From positions 8,217,001 through 8,281,000 of the forward strand of contig NC_068976.1 of NCBI RefSeq assembly GCF_016808095.1: a stretch of 64,000 nucleotides of DNA. The letters are read 5' to 3'. The DNA comes from Vigna angularis. Taxonomy: Eukaryota > Streptophyta > Magnoliopsida > Fabales > Fabaceae. The notes beneath the pieces are model-generated. The model did no database searches, was not told the origin of the DNA, and saw only the letters and a program-made list of their open reading frames with translations. Of this stretch, positions 11,700 through 21,403 are shown piece by piece. How positions within the stretch are numbered: the stretch's first letter is position 1; every line of letters begins with the position of its first letter. The translations under genes were made by a program, and so were the position numbers.

Positions 11700-13356
11700 C
11701 AGCTCCACTGAGCCTGGTCCAAGTCTTTGATAGTATCCAATCCTTATTTTACTTCGAAATAAACAAACAAAAGCATCAAAAAACATTTGAACAGTAAAAT
11801 TATACTTATATCAACAATTATATACTTTTCATGAGAATTAACACTAAAACTTACTCAAAAGCCCCACAATTTAAGCAACAAAAACAAGTAAAGTTTACAC
11901 CTATCATTGTCTCAGTTGCTGTGCAGAAGAACTGGGTTTTACATCAATTAGATGTAAAGTCTGCTTTTCTAAATGGAGAACTAGAAGAGGAAGTTTATGT
12001 TGTCCAACCTCAAGGTTTTGAAGTCAAGAGACATCCTGACAAGGTGTACAGGTTGAAGAAGGCTCTCTATGGACTCAAACAGGCTCCAAGGGCATGGAAT
12101 AAAAGGATAGATGGTTTTATGAGGAGCATTGGGTTTGAGAAGTGTAGTTCTGAGCATGGAGTATATGTTCAGTGTTATCAGCAGAATGGGAGAGAAGAAA
12201 AGCTGATAGTATGCCTATATGTGGATGATCTACTAGGAGTTTGAAATGAGTGATCTAGGTCAGCTTAGTTACTTTCTTGGGATTGAATTCACCAAGACTG
12301 ATGAGGGAATGTTGGTACATCAGTCCAGATATGCATTGGACATGTTAAACAAATTTAACATGCTTCATTGCAATTCTGCTAATACTCCAGCAGAAGTTGA
12401 TATAAAACTTGAGAAAGATCCTGAGGAGGAAGCTGTTGATCCTACTGAGTATAGAAGAATGGTGGGGAGCTTAAGGTACTTGTGTAATACAAGACCTGAT
12501 ATCAGCTATAGTGTGGGTTTAGTCAGCATATTCATGCAGAATCCCAGAACCTCTCATCTGAATGCTATCAAAAGAATCTTGAGGTATCTAAAAGGTACCA
12601 TCAAGTATGGAATTTTGTTGCCCAGAGGTGGATCGGGAGGAGAAGTGCGAGTCATGGCTTACTCAAACTCAGATTGGTATGGAGACAAGGGTGACAGGAA
12701 GAGTACAACTGGATACGTGTTTTTTCTGGAAGGAGCACCAATTTCTTGGAGCTCTACGAAGGAACCAGTTATAGCTCTGTCTTCATGTGAGGCAGAGTAC
12801 ATTGCTGCATGTGAAGCCACTTGTCAAGCAGCTTGGCTTGACTCATTGATGAAGGAACTAAGGATAGGAGTAGAAGGGAAGGTCAGACTGCTTGTTGACA
12901 ACAAGTCAGCCATCGATTTGACTAAGCATCCTACATCACATGGTAGGAGCAAACACATCGAAACATGTTTTCACTTCATCAGAGAGCAGGTTAGCAAAGG
13001 TAAGCTCGAAGTAGTATACTGCAAGTCCAAAGATCAGATTGCAGATATACTCACTAAAGCATTAAAAGGAGAACAGTTTCTATCACTTAGAAAGCAGATC
13101 GGAGTAGGAAAGTTGGAGGTTGGAGCAGATCCAAAAGGAGAGGTCACAAAAACCTAGGCTTTTCGTTTCAGGGTGAAGATCAACTCAGTGTTCACTTTTC
13201 TAATCGGTGGAAAATTTCTTCAAAGCAAAAGAAGGAGTTTTACCGATTATTAATCGGTGAATATGACAGAGGTTCGTCGGAGATGGTGTTTTTCACCGAT
13301 CATTCGGTGAAGAGAGGGTTTTTTTCTTCAAATCGTTTTTTTTACTGTTTTTGTTT

Positions 13357-13364
13357 AGGAGGAG
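13357..13364 (+). other. Polypurine tract of the Copia element
   Basis: AGGAGGAG directly abuts the first base of the 3' LTR, the expected place for the plus-strand primer. Confidence 0.7.
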
Positions 13365-13733
13365 TGTTAAGAGTTAAACAAAAAACAGTTTTACAGAGTT
13401 AGATTTCAGACTTTGTATAAAAGCTTGTAATCTCTACATTTACTTAATAATAACAATTTACTGAAGTTTATACAGTCATACCTCTGTGTGCATACTTTTC
13501 TCCTACTCCATAAGTGTGTGTCTTGATCTCCCGGTGAATGGTGTGTGTGTATGGTGATTGGTGATCGGAGGTTGAATCCTAGCAGAGCCTCAGCTCTCAG
13601 TCTCTCTCTAAGATTCTCGAACTCTCTCATCTGACTGATCTTCTCTCTCTGGGTCACGTGTTTTTTCTCTTTAACATCAGAAATATCCTAGAAGGGGGTT
13701 TTACGGTTCTGCCCCTGTCTTTACTTTCTATTA
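13365..13733 (+). repeat. 3' LTR of the Copia element
   Basis: 369 bp, starting TGTTAAGAG and ending TTTCTATTA, then GTTTC (target duplication, 13734-13738). Near-identical to 7328-7681. It keeps the canonical TG start lost in the 5' copy and has two length differences (an extra GT, and 13 bp near 13625). Open frames called on either strand here (13406-13657, 13658-13870) are LTR shadows. Confidence 0.93.
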
Positions 13734-13738
13734 GTTTC

Positions 13739-13965
13739 TTATCCAAACAAACATTATTCGAGATTCACAGAAATTCTAAAGTCATTCAAATTATTTTTCA
13801 ACAAGCTTCCAAAAAGAACAATTTAGGATGTTTTAGAGACTCAAAGAACACTTTTATAAGGAATATTTAAAATTTTCTCTTCATTAAAAGCTTACGTTTC
13901 AAATATAAAAAGTCATCAAATAGTTTTCTATAAGGAAAAATGTGGGCCTTCATGTTGTAAAATAT
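13739..13965. repeat. Right half of the split sequence; LRK10L-promoter-like tail
   Basis: The first 110 bases match 27774-27835: AACAAACATTATT, then TCACAGAAATTCTAAAGTCATT and AAATTATTTTTC. The last part, 13908-13955, resembles 21275-21320 just upstream of the receptor kinase: AGTCATCAAATA, then AAGGAAAAATGTGG and CCTT. One side therefore looks like DNA downstream of the kinase gene and the other like DNA upstream of it. Confidence 0.65.
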
Positions 13966-14259
13966 GAAGAAAACACGAACAAGTAAATTTTCTAAGGTAT
14001 GTATTTTTATTGTCATTAAGTATTTATTTGCGATGTATTAAGTTAATTTTTCTGGATACAAAAAAAGAATCTCATATTTTTCAAGGATCTCTTGACTAAC
14101 AAAGAAAAACTATTTAAAAAAATAATAATAACTAGGAATAGAAAAGTTAAGGAGAGAAAATCATAGTGAGAATGAGAGAAGTGTAAGTCTCTATGTTATT
14201 CCGAAAGAGGAAGGATGAGTATGTGTGTAAGAGATGTGCAATTCTTTGTGTTCTTCCAT

Positions 14260-15300
14260 GGTTGAGTGCCAATAAAGCGATAAAGGAAAGATTTAAATTG
14301 TGACTTTTAGTTGAGCCACATAGAAATGGTGTTCAACACTTAAGATAGTTTATGGATGAGCCATAAGAAAATGATATTTAACTCAAGGCGATGCATGGCT
14401 TAGCCACAAGAAAGTGGTGTTCAACCATAGAGGCAACAAAGACAGAAAAGAACCTTTCATATAAGGAAACCTATATATGTGGTTGAGTACCAAGTGTCAC
14501 CCAAAAATTTCTATAAAAAAAGACCGCATGTCCTCATTTTAGAAATTGAGTGAAGAATCAAATATGTAGTAATAGAGTAAGAATGAGTCTGTGAGGCTAG
14601 AGAGAGATGCTCTTATTGTAAATCTTATGTGTAGATGCTATTAGAATTGCATTGCAATATTTATGTGTAGTTGAACTCTCTCGTGTCCAGGTTGGATGTA
14701 ATCAATTCTAATTCTTTATACTTACTTTTTGGATATTTATCATACTTTGATTCAATAATTTATGGTTTGATTTGTGTTTATTACTTGGATGAGTTGATCA
14801 CTCATCGTATTTCATTGGTTTGGATTGAGTTGGAAGACTGGTCTTAAATTGTGGTCCAATCAAATCATCTCACTCTTGTTAGAGCCTTCCACATGATCTA
14901 AAGGTGGGCTAGATAAAAGAGTCTTGCACTTAAGGCAATGATTCATTCAACCAGGAGTGGAGAAATTGCACTGGCTCTGAAATTCTTAGGTTCTAAACTA
15001 TAGGAATGGGTCCATATCTACCTTAGAATACTCACAGGACATTGAAGGATTTTCATATTAAATAAACAAGATTGTAGTATTGTAGTAGAAAAAGATGAGA
15101 TGAAATCCAATCATAGCCTTTTCTCTACTCAATCAATATCATATATACTATTATCAATATATTTTCCAAATACAAAAAACCAAGAAAACTAACTACCAAT
15201 ATCTTTGCTAAATCTCTATGGATACGATAACCCTCGTTCGACTGTACTACATTGGTGCACTTGTCAAAAGGTCACACACTTGAATAGCTCTTTTGAAACT
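14260..15300. repeat. Dispersed LTR-type repeat, copy 1
   Basis: The middle part resembles 48900-49200: GGATGAGTTGATCACTCATC / GGATGAACTAATAATTCATC, then ATTGTGGTCCAAT / GTTGTGGTCCAAA, then AGAGTCTTGCACTTAAGGCA / AGAGTCTTGATCTTAATGCA. The end (CTATGGATACGATAACCC near 15216) matches TTATGGATATAACGC near 49432. Near 14305-14430 a phrase like GAGCCACAAGAAANTGGTGTTCAAC appears three times. No protein motif. Probably an eroded LTR or its flank; the exact ends are not visible. Confidence 0.6.
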
Positions 15301-15483
15301 TGATATTGTGTGATGTTAAGACTTTAGGAGTTTAATTCTTTTGGATAAAAAATTTCAACTTAAGCTTACCCCAATCAAATGCTCTCGATGGAGATTGAAA
15401 GTGAGTACTCATAGTACATTGAATGAATTTCATATTAAATAGACAAGATAATAATGTTGCAGTAGAAAAAGATGAGATGAAAA
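15040..15483. repeat. Pair of about 75-bp direct repeats
   Basis: 15046-15110 and 15412-15482 share ACATTGAANGANTTTCATATTAAATA, ACAAGAT, and AGTAGAAAAAGATGAGATGAAA in the same order. The 300-bp spacing suggests a local duplication at the edge of the dispersed repeat, with no duplication-type terminal motif. Confidence 0.65.
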
Positions 15484-16939
15484 GGACAATTGGTTTACCA
15501 ATGCATATTATTTCCTCTTAAGCACTTTGTATTGTATATCACTAAAATGCATATTGTTTTCTTTGCTGCACTTTGTCTTGTATATATAACTGCATTTTTT
15601 TTCTCCTTCCTTCAATGTTGTTTTCAATGCTTGCAAAGTAGCATTTTTAGACAGATAGTATTTAAGTCACGGTGTGAGTTATGTATGGGTTTGAACTTGG
15701 TGGAATGTGTATTTTTAGGTGTTCTTTTGCAGGATTAATTATGTGTTGTTGGCTGTCCAACATAGCTGGGTTTTACCCTTGAGTTTAAGGGTTGTTTTAG
15801 GTTATTTTTCGGTGGTACCATTTCGAACCTGTAACTGTAGATATAGGTCCCTTTAATTTATTTAGCATATATGTGAATGAGTAGTTTTAGTTAAAAACTC
15901 TTAAGTGGTGGTGATATCTGGCTAAGTATTCCATAACCTTCGAACCGAAGCACTTCATTTTTTACATAAGACATTAATTAAGTAGCAGATTCTTTTTTCG
16001 CTCTTTTAATTATTCCACACTCTTTCAATTCTCCAAATATACCTTAAACAAATCGAAATCTTGCAAACCATACTATATATATACTTTCGAAATCAAGCTC
16101 TCTCCACATGAGTTAATTTTTATCTTCCCATTTTCTCTTCAAAAAGTGTGAAGTTTAAAAGTGAAGTTGTACAATGATGAAATTTTGATCATGCTACGAA
16201 TCTTGCAAGGTAAGATTAATGTTTTATAGCAATAATAGGAACTTTTAAGGCTTAGTTTATTGAGTTTTAGGCACCAATGATGAGTTTTGAGTCTTGAAAG
16301 TGTGTTTGGTGTCCTAAGTAATTAGTGTTTGCATTTTTGAGTTGTTGTTTTAGGTAGTTTATTTGATAGGGTTTTAGGCAGTTTATTTTTAAGTTTTTGG
16401 ATTTTTTAATTTTTGATTTGTTGGTTGCTATCTAAGAAACCAACAACCTAGAAAAACAAGTAATTACAAGTCACTTTGGCTGCCTAGAACAAGTCAATTA
16501 GTGAACAAAATGGTTTAAGTAATTAAACTACTTGAGCTTATCACCTAGGCAACAAGTTTTGAAGTTAACATTGTCCAAGTGAAACTAGTTAGCACAGAGT
16601 ACTATAGGTCTAAACATATGACGTTTTGAGCTTCTAAGTGGCTTGTACAAATCATATTTTATTGCCTCGTACTAGTGAAGTAATGTACAAACTACTTTAA
16701 CTAATTACAATTCCCGAATCTACAACTTTTTAATTCAACTTTTTAATTCTATTAATGTATTGCCCCCATTTCTTGAATTCTATTTGTATTATAAACACAA
16801 TACTTCACTAATAAGTGTTGTTGTAGTCAAGTTAACTAGCCCAAGGCTAAATAACTAGTTAATCCTAATGGGAGTAATTACTTAATTTTTTATGAAGCTG
16901 TAATCACCTTTAATTCATTGAACATTTTCCTCCTTTTTC
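15484..16939. other. Intergenic DNA, 5' end of the CACTA element not found
   Basis: No coding motif recognised; an 82-codon frame at 15490-15738 has no recognisable content. I searched this stretch for a CACTATAAAAAA-type terminus matching the right end at 20940 and for the subterminal repeats seen at 20.6 kb, and found neither. Confidence 0.45.
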
Positions 16940-16954
16940 TTGTCACAGAGCATG

Positions 16955-18450
16955 ACCGAAGTTCCCAACCATCGTGGCTGAATGTTTGACCATTGTTATA
17001 GTAGTAGGAGAGGATTGAAGGAAACTTTTATCGAAGGAGTTGAAGAGCTTGTCCAAACCGCTCAATGTTATAAATATTATGCTTTGGATGGGGATTAGAT
17101 GTCCATGCGACAAGTGCAAATGTACAAGAATTTTGAAAGATGAAGTCATAAAAGTTCACCTATACCAAAAAGGGTTCATGCTAATTACATGATTTGGAAA
17201 TTTTGCCCTCAAGTTTGAACACTTATATAAAGACCTCTGAGATGGATCAATTCATGCATATGTAAGAGATGATAAATAATGCTCTTAGTTGACATGCTGA
17301 TCAACAACAAGTAGACCATAGTCTTAATGAAGAGTCTCCAAATGAAGTCACTCAGAGGTTTTACAATATATTTGTAGTGCAAATAAGCCTGTATTTCAAT
17401 GGTCAACAGGGTCAATACTGTTAGTCTGCATTAAACTCATGACTTATAAATCTAATTGGAACGTTCTGAATCAAGCATTGGACATTATTTCAATAATCTT
17501 TTTAGATCTGACACCACCAAAAAATTCTTTGCCAAAGAAATATTATGAAGCCGAGAGATGTGTTTCTAAGTTGGGATTGGAAGCGAAAAAGATTAATTGT
17601 TGTGTCAATGGATAAATGCTCTTTTATGATAATAACAGTGGCAAAAGTGATGCATCCTTGCTTGAATGCAAATTTTGTGGGCAGCCTCGGTATCACACAA
17701 TGCATGCAGGTCAGAGGCAAAATAAACTGATTCCATCAAAGTTCATGTTCTTCTTGCCCGTAATTCCAAGATTACATAGACTGTTTGCTTCAATGCAAAC
17801 AACACAACACGTGACATGGCATGATGCATGGTCCAAAGGAAAGAAGACAACTAATTGTGGTGTGTACAAGAAGAGCCTTACAAAGGGTGGTTATGATGAT
17901 TTCTATGGGATTATACAACTTTTCCAAATAGAGTAGTTCTTTTTTATTTGAATGGTTTGATCCTTCTAGGAGTGGTACAATAGTGGATCATAGGTATAAT
18001 ATCACAATTCAAATGAGTTTAAGATACCACCCATTTGATCCATTCATTCTAGCTCATAATGTTAGACAAGTTTGTTATGTCCCATATCCAGTATTTCGCA
18101 ACATCGACAAACGTGATTGGTGTGTTGTAATACAAATCAAGCTTACGGGTTGCATTGAGTCAAATGATGTTGAAGATGATATCCCTTACAAGTTGATGAA
18201 ATGTCACATGTTAATGAAATTATTTATGTTAAAGGTGTATTCGCATTGCACGACTTTAATGGTGATCCTGAAGAATTAGAAGGACAAATACAACAACAAC
18301 AACAAGATAATGAGGAAGAAGAAGAAGTAGTAGAAGACGAAGAACAAGAAGATGAGGTTGATGAAGAAGACGATTATGATGATTATGATTATCACTATGA
18401 CGATTCCAACAACGATGACAATGATGACGATGAGGACGATGACAACGATT
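16955..18450 (+). pseudogene. CACTA TNP2-like transposase, deleted and broken
   Basis: The N-terminal transposase-associated domain is visible at 16960-17200: EGVEELVQTA, then RCPCDKCKCTRILKDEV and HLYQKGFM. At 17500-17820 the TNP2 core signature appears: KYYEAERCVSKLGL, LLECKFCGQPRYH, KFMFFLPVIPRLHRLFAS, HVTWHDAW. It then jumps within about 100 bp to the C-terminal DUF4216-type region (17983-18200): [19 protein letters not shown]. The catalytic middle of TNP2 is therefore missing. The last exon ends in an Asp/Glu-rich tail (18260-18450). Several stops and frame changes occur. Confidence 0.8.
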
Positions 18451-18996
18451 GAATTACAAGAACCTTTATGTTTTTCCATAACAAAAAATTGAAATACAAA
18501 CATGTAGTCCATAACAAGTACAAAGTTGTAACCCTAAACTAAAAATTGAAATAAAATCATGTAGTAAATAACACTGCAATCTTTTGCCATTTATTTTCAT
18601 ACTTCCACATTGTAGTAATGTCAGAAGAAGGTCCATCTCGTGCTGAGAAAGGAAAGGTGGTAAAAAAACCAAGGAGGTAGCCCTGTTACATTTTAAGGGT
18701 TCCTCAAACACTACCACCCCTAACTGCCACAACTCCACATGAGGAGCACGTCCTGATTTAGGAGTCATACTAGACCCTGTTGTGGATCCCATTCCTTCTA
18801 TACCCACCTCATCCTTAGTTCCGTCTCAAGATACATAGCAGCCATCCGATCATTCTGCTCAAGTTGGTGATGGAGTTGACCCTTCTCTCCATGATCCGCC
18901 GATCATTGAACCTTATGGTTGAAGGTAATACCAGCTCATCTTTCTAACTAATTTGTATTAAATGACTTATTTTACTTTGCCTTAAATTTGTTAACC

Positions 18997-19000
<4 letters not shown>

Positions 19001-19066
<66 letters not shown>
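19001..19066. repeat. TA dinucleotide microsatellite, about 33 units
   Basis: An uninterrupted TA run between the two CACTA genes. It is the longest simple repeat in the window and gives a spurious Ile/Tyr-repeat frame. Confidence 0.97.
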
Positions 19067-19068
<2 letters not shown>

Positions 19069-19074
19069 GGCTTC

Positions 19075-20180
19075 TTCCTTCTAGAGTTGCTTCTCAGGCC
19101 ATCAAAAGGTCTATTAAGCAATAATTTCATCAACTTTAGCCATCATAGGGAGCAATACCATTGGAAGACAAAGAACCATTATGGTAGCGATTTAAGGTTA
19201 AACATTATGAAATCAATTGTCAACTTCTATTGATGTATATTAAGTCCATTTTAACATAATCTACTATAACAATAAAAGGTATAGTGGAGACTTGAGCATG
19301 AAGCCCAAATTCAGAAAAATTTCCACAACAAAACATCTCACAGGCTGTCAAAAATGTTTAGAGATGCTCAAATTGCAGGAGAATGCCCTTATTGGGTGGG
19401 GGAGCACATATGGAACTCATTGATGACACATTGGAATTCTCCAGATTACCGCAACCAATGTGCTACCATCCAAAGAAATAGAGCTTCGAAAAAGGGTGGT
19501 GTTCTGCACACAAGTGGTTCAATCACCACAAATGAGCATGTTATTCATATGGTACAAATCTTCATTTATTTCCTATCAATTGTGATATAACTTATGTACT
19601 TTGAAATTGATACACACACCCACATATAACTTCTATAATTTTACACGAAGTAGAGTTGGGATGGGCTACCCACGTTGACGAGGTGTTTCAACAAACTCAT
19701 CTTCGAAAGGGATTTGGCCTATTTATTGTTGAGAGGTCTCAGAGGACACATGTAAGCGAATTGTTTTACAAACTTCAAAACTTGTTCTATTTTGTTCCTT
19801 TTAAACTTCCTCCTTTTGTATTAACGCTTTGTATATTATTTAACAGGAAGAATTTTCAACTAGACTCTCATAGGCAAGATCAAAGGTTGGATCATGTCCT
19901 GATGATGCATCAGAAGAAAATCTTGATGACGATGACATCATTAGGACATAATGCTAGGTTGACATCGTCGGTGAAAAAAAAGAAAGGACGACTATATAGG
20001 GTAAGAGAACTTGTTACCAATTACACTACTAGAAGAGGTATATTAAGAAACAACTATCTGCATCTACCAGTTCTGACGAGACTGTTGTCCAGTTCAAACA
20101 ACAACTACAAGCTCGTGACCAGGCTTATGATGACATGAGACAACGATTTGATAATCTAGAAAATTTGGTTATGAGATTGT
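19075..20180 (+). pseudogene. CACTA second gene (Transposase_24, Ptta/En/Spm) relic
   Basis: Broken pieces of the plant Ptta/En/Spm family in order: an AIKRSIKQ-like segment (about 19090), EMFRDAQIAGECPYWVGEHIW (the last residues of a longer match, 19350-19420), NQCATIQRNRASKKGG then LHTSGSITTNEH (19450-19545), and VDEVFQQTHLRKG (19675-19715). A Q/P-rich end with PSQQ-like words follows near 20220-20300. Stops and small shifts separate the pieces and an intron-like stretch lies at 19560-19650. It sits where the partner gene of a CACTA transposase is expected. Confidence 0.75.
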
Positions 20181-20519
20181 TGCCTCAAGACGGATAGACT
20201 CGGTCTACCTCCTCACCATCCCAACAACGACGCCATCCAATCCAACCCACCCTAGTACAATCATCTCCCCTACAACAACCGCCTTCCCAACAATAGCCTC
20301 AACAACATGAAGAAGAAAATAATGGTTTAGATGACTATAATCATTATTAAGACTTTTGTAGTTTTACAAACATTTACTTTAAAACTTATTTGTTTTTTCT
20401 CCAAATGAATGTAACTATAACTATGACATTTAATGATATGGATTTCATTTATGATTGATGATTTCATTTGTCTTAATTGCAACATTTGTCTACATTGTTT
20501 TGAATTTCGACATCCGTCT

Positions 20520-20940
20520 GCATTGATTGTATTATGACAGGTTCATTGTGGTGGATAAGGAATGTTACCCACCACATTTAATTTTGTTATGGAATTTACC
20601 AACGACCTTATCGACGAACAGATCCGTTGGTAATTTAACCCATTTTTTCACTTTATTATCGATGAATATCGCTTTCGATAACCGACGACAATTGACCGTC
20701 GATAATTATTAATGGCCTGAACCTTTTGGTAATTATCAACGACTTTTGTTCGTCGGTAATTACTGACTGACAAGTCGTCTATATCGATAGTCGTGATCCG
20801 ACAATAAGTGTTTCTTACAAGGTATTTATTGACAGATTTTTGTCATCGTTTATCTGTCAAAAAATTCACATTAGTGACAAATTTTTGTATTTATTGATAT
20901 ATATATATATTCGTTGATAATTCAAATATTTTTTATAGTA
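20520..20940. repeat. CACTA subterminal repeats and right end
   Basis: Short direct and inverted words such as CCGTTGGTAAT, CCGTCGATAATTATT, TCGTCGGTAATTA and ATTATCAACGAC recur from 20600 to 20770, then degenerate to 20900. Such arrays near the ends are typical binding sites for CACTA transposase proteins. The terminus is at 20940. Confidence 0.7.
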
Positions 20941-21403
20941 TGCGGATACCAACTATCCGTGATTGATTTTATCTACGAATATCTGCAAACACAAATATTT
21001 TTACCGTCACTAATTACTCCCAATAACAAATTCAAATACGCTTTTATATTCTAGTTTTACCATAAATTGAGTATTAACATAATTGTAGTGTGAATTCTGA
21101 ATTAGAAGCATGTGGTTGAGAAACTTTTTAATTTGTTAGAAAATTTCTTGGATTCTAACAAACTTAATTAGAATAGACGTGTTAGATATATGTTTGAAAT
21201 TTCGTATTTATTAAAATCAGTGGTGGAAACGGGATGAAAACGCGGTTTGTCAGTCAAAGTAAACGTATCACTAGTCATCAAATAATTATCCAAAAGGAAA
21301 AATGTGGTCCTTTATATATATATATTCAGTATGTGTTGTTTTAAATATCATTACCTAACTTTGATTTTTGCACTTCAATTGAACGAGGAACAGTTGGGAC
21401 ATC
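20941..21403 (+). promoter_or_regulatory. Upstream region of the LRK10-like kinase
   Basis: TATATATATAT at 21314-21324 lies about 80 bp before the start codon at 21404 and is the best TATA candidate. The part 21275-21320 resembles 13908-13955. The right end of the CACTA transposon lies at 20940, only about 460 bp from the start codon. Confidence 0.55.

Larger units (their letters stand above)
10562..11906. mobile_element. Solo LTR inserted in the Copia reverse transcriptase
   Basis: 1345 bp beginning TGTTGAGACC and ending ACACCTATCA (TG...CA). TTGTC is duplicated at 10557-10561 and 11907-11911. Removing the insert and one duplication restores the uninterrupted reverse-transcriptase reading frame, VRLVV followed by SVAVQKNW. 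No pol domain lies inside, so it is a solo LTR or a non-autonomous LTR unit. The left part (AAGCGTACCGAATCGTACAA, AAACCGGTAAGTCCGAAAAT) resembles a common plant gypsy-type LTR from memory. Around 11350-11700 it becomes strikingly GC-rich and tandemly repeated, unlike anything else in the window. Confidence 0.9.
7829..13157 (+). pseudogene. Copia gag-pol polyprotein, broken
   Basis: ATG at 7829 opens one frame (MAGVGGVHGPLPMF...) that stays in register to 10561, interrupted only by TAG codons near 8048, 8447, 9464, 9551 and 10178. Domains in order: UBN2-type Gag; zinc knuckle CYNCQKLGHYAKEC (8633-8674); protease WYLDSGCSTHM (about 8801); HLRYGHLNF and a C-x2-C pair of the pre-integrase zinc site; integrase VYSDVGGPM, IDGGGEY and [10 protein letters not shown]; reverse transcriptase YKARLVAKGF. 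A solo LTR then interrupts it. The frame resumes at 11912 in the same phase, with the active-site YVDDLL near 12220. A deletion of roughly 15-20 codons with a frameshift follows (12240-12246). RNase H continues to 13157 with SSCEAEYIA and HIETCFHFIREQV. Function lost. Confidence 0.95.
7328..13733 (+). mobile_element. Ty1/Copia retrotransposon, both LTRs, nested insertion
   Basis: A complete but defective Copia element. It has two LTRs (7328-7681, 13365-13733), a primer-binding site at 7682, a polypurine tract at 13357-13364, and gag, protease, integrase, reverse transcriptase and RNase H in Copia order (integrase before reverse transcriptase). GTTTC flanks it on both sides (7323-7327 and 13734-13738). 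By hand I count five substitutions between the LTRs, plus a 2-bp and a 13-bp indel, so it is recent. Despite that, the coding frame holds five TAG stops, a small deletion with frameshift after the reverse-transcriptase active site, and a 1345-bp solo LTR. It cannot be autonomous. Confidence 0.95.
16940..20940 (+). mobile_element. Decayed CACTA (En/Spm) DNA transposon
   Basis: Relics of both genes of a plant CACTA element lie in the expected order: a TNP2-type transposase (16955-18450), then a Transposase_24-type gene (19075-20180). Beyond them are subterminal repeats built on TCGGTAATTA / CGTCGATAATTATT (about 20580-20800). The right terminus reads TTTTTTATAGTA at 20929-20940, the complement of TACTATAAAAAA, so the expected CACTA end has one mutated base. 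I found no left terminus. The element has multiple stops, an internal deletion in the transposase and a long TA microsatellite, so it is inactive. Confidence 0.8.

Noticed and set aside
11343..11740. Open reading frames of 122 codons on both strands
   Set aside because: They follow the GC-rich 51-bp array (period a multiple of three) inside a solo LTR; no known domain.
18201..18512. Acidic Asp/Glu-rich frame as an independent small gene
   Set aside because: In frame with the end of the CACTA transposase relic and better explained as its acidic C-terminal tail; the minus-strand frame is its shadow.
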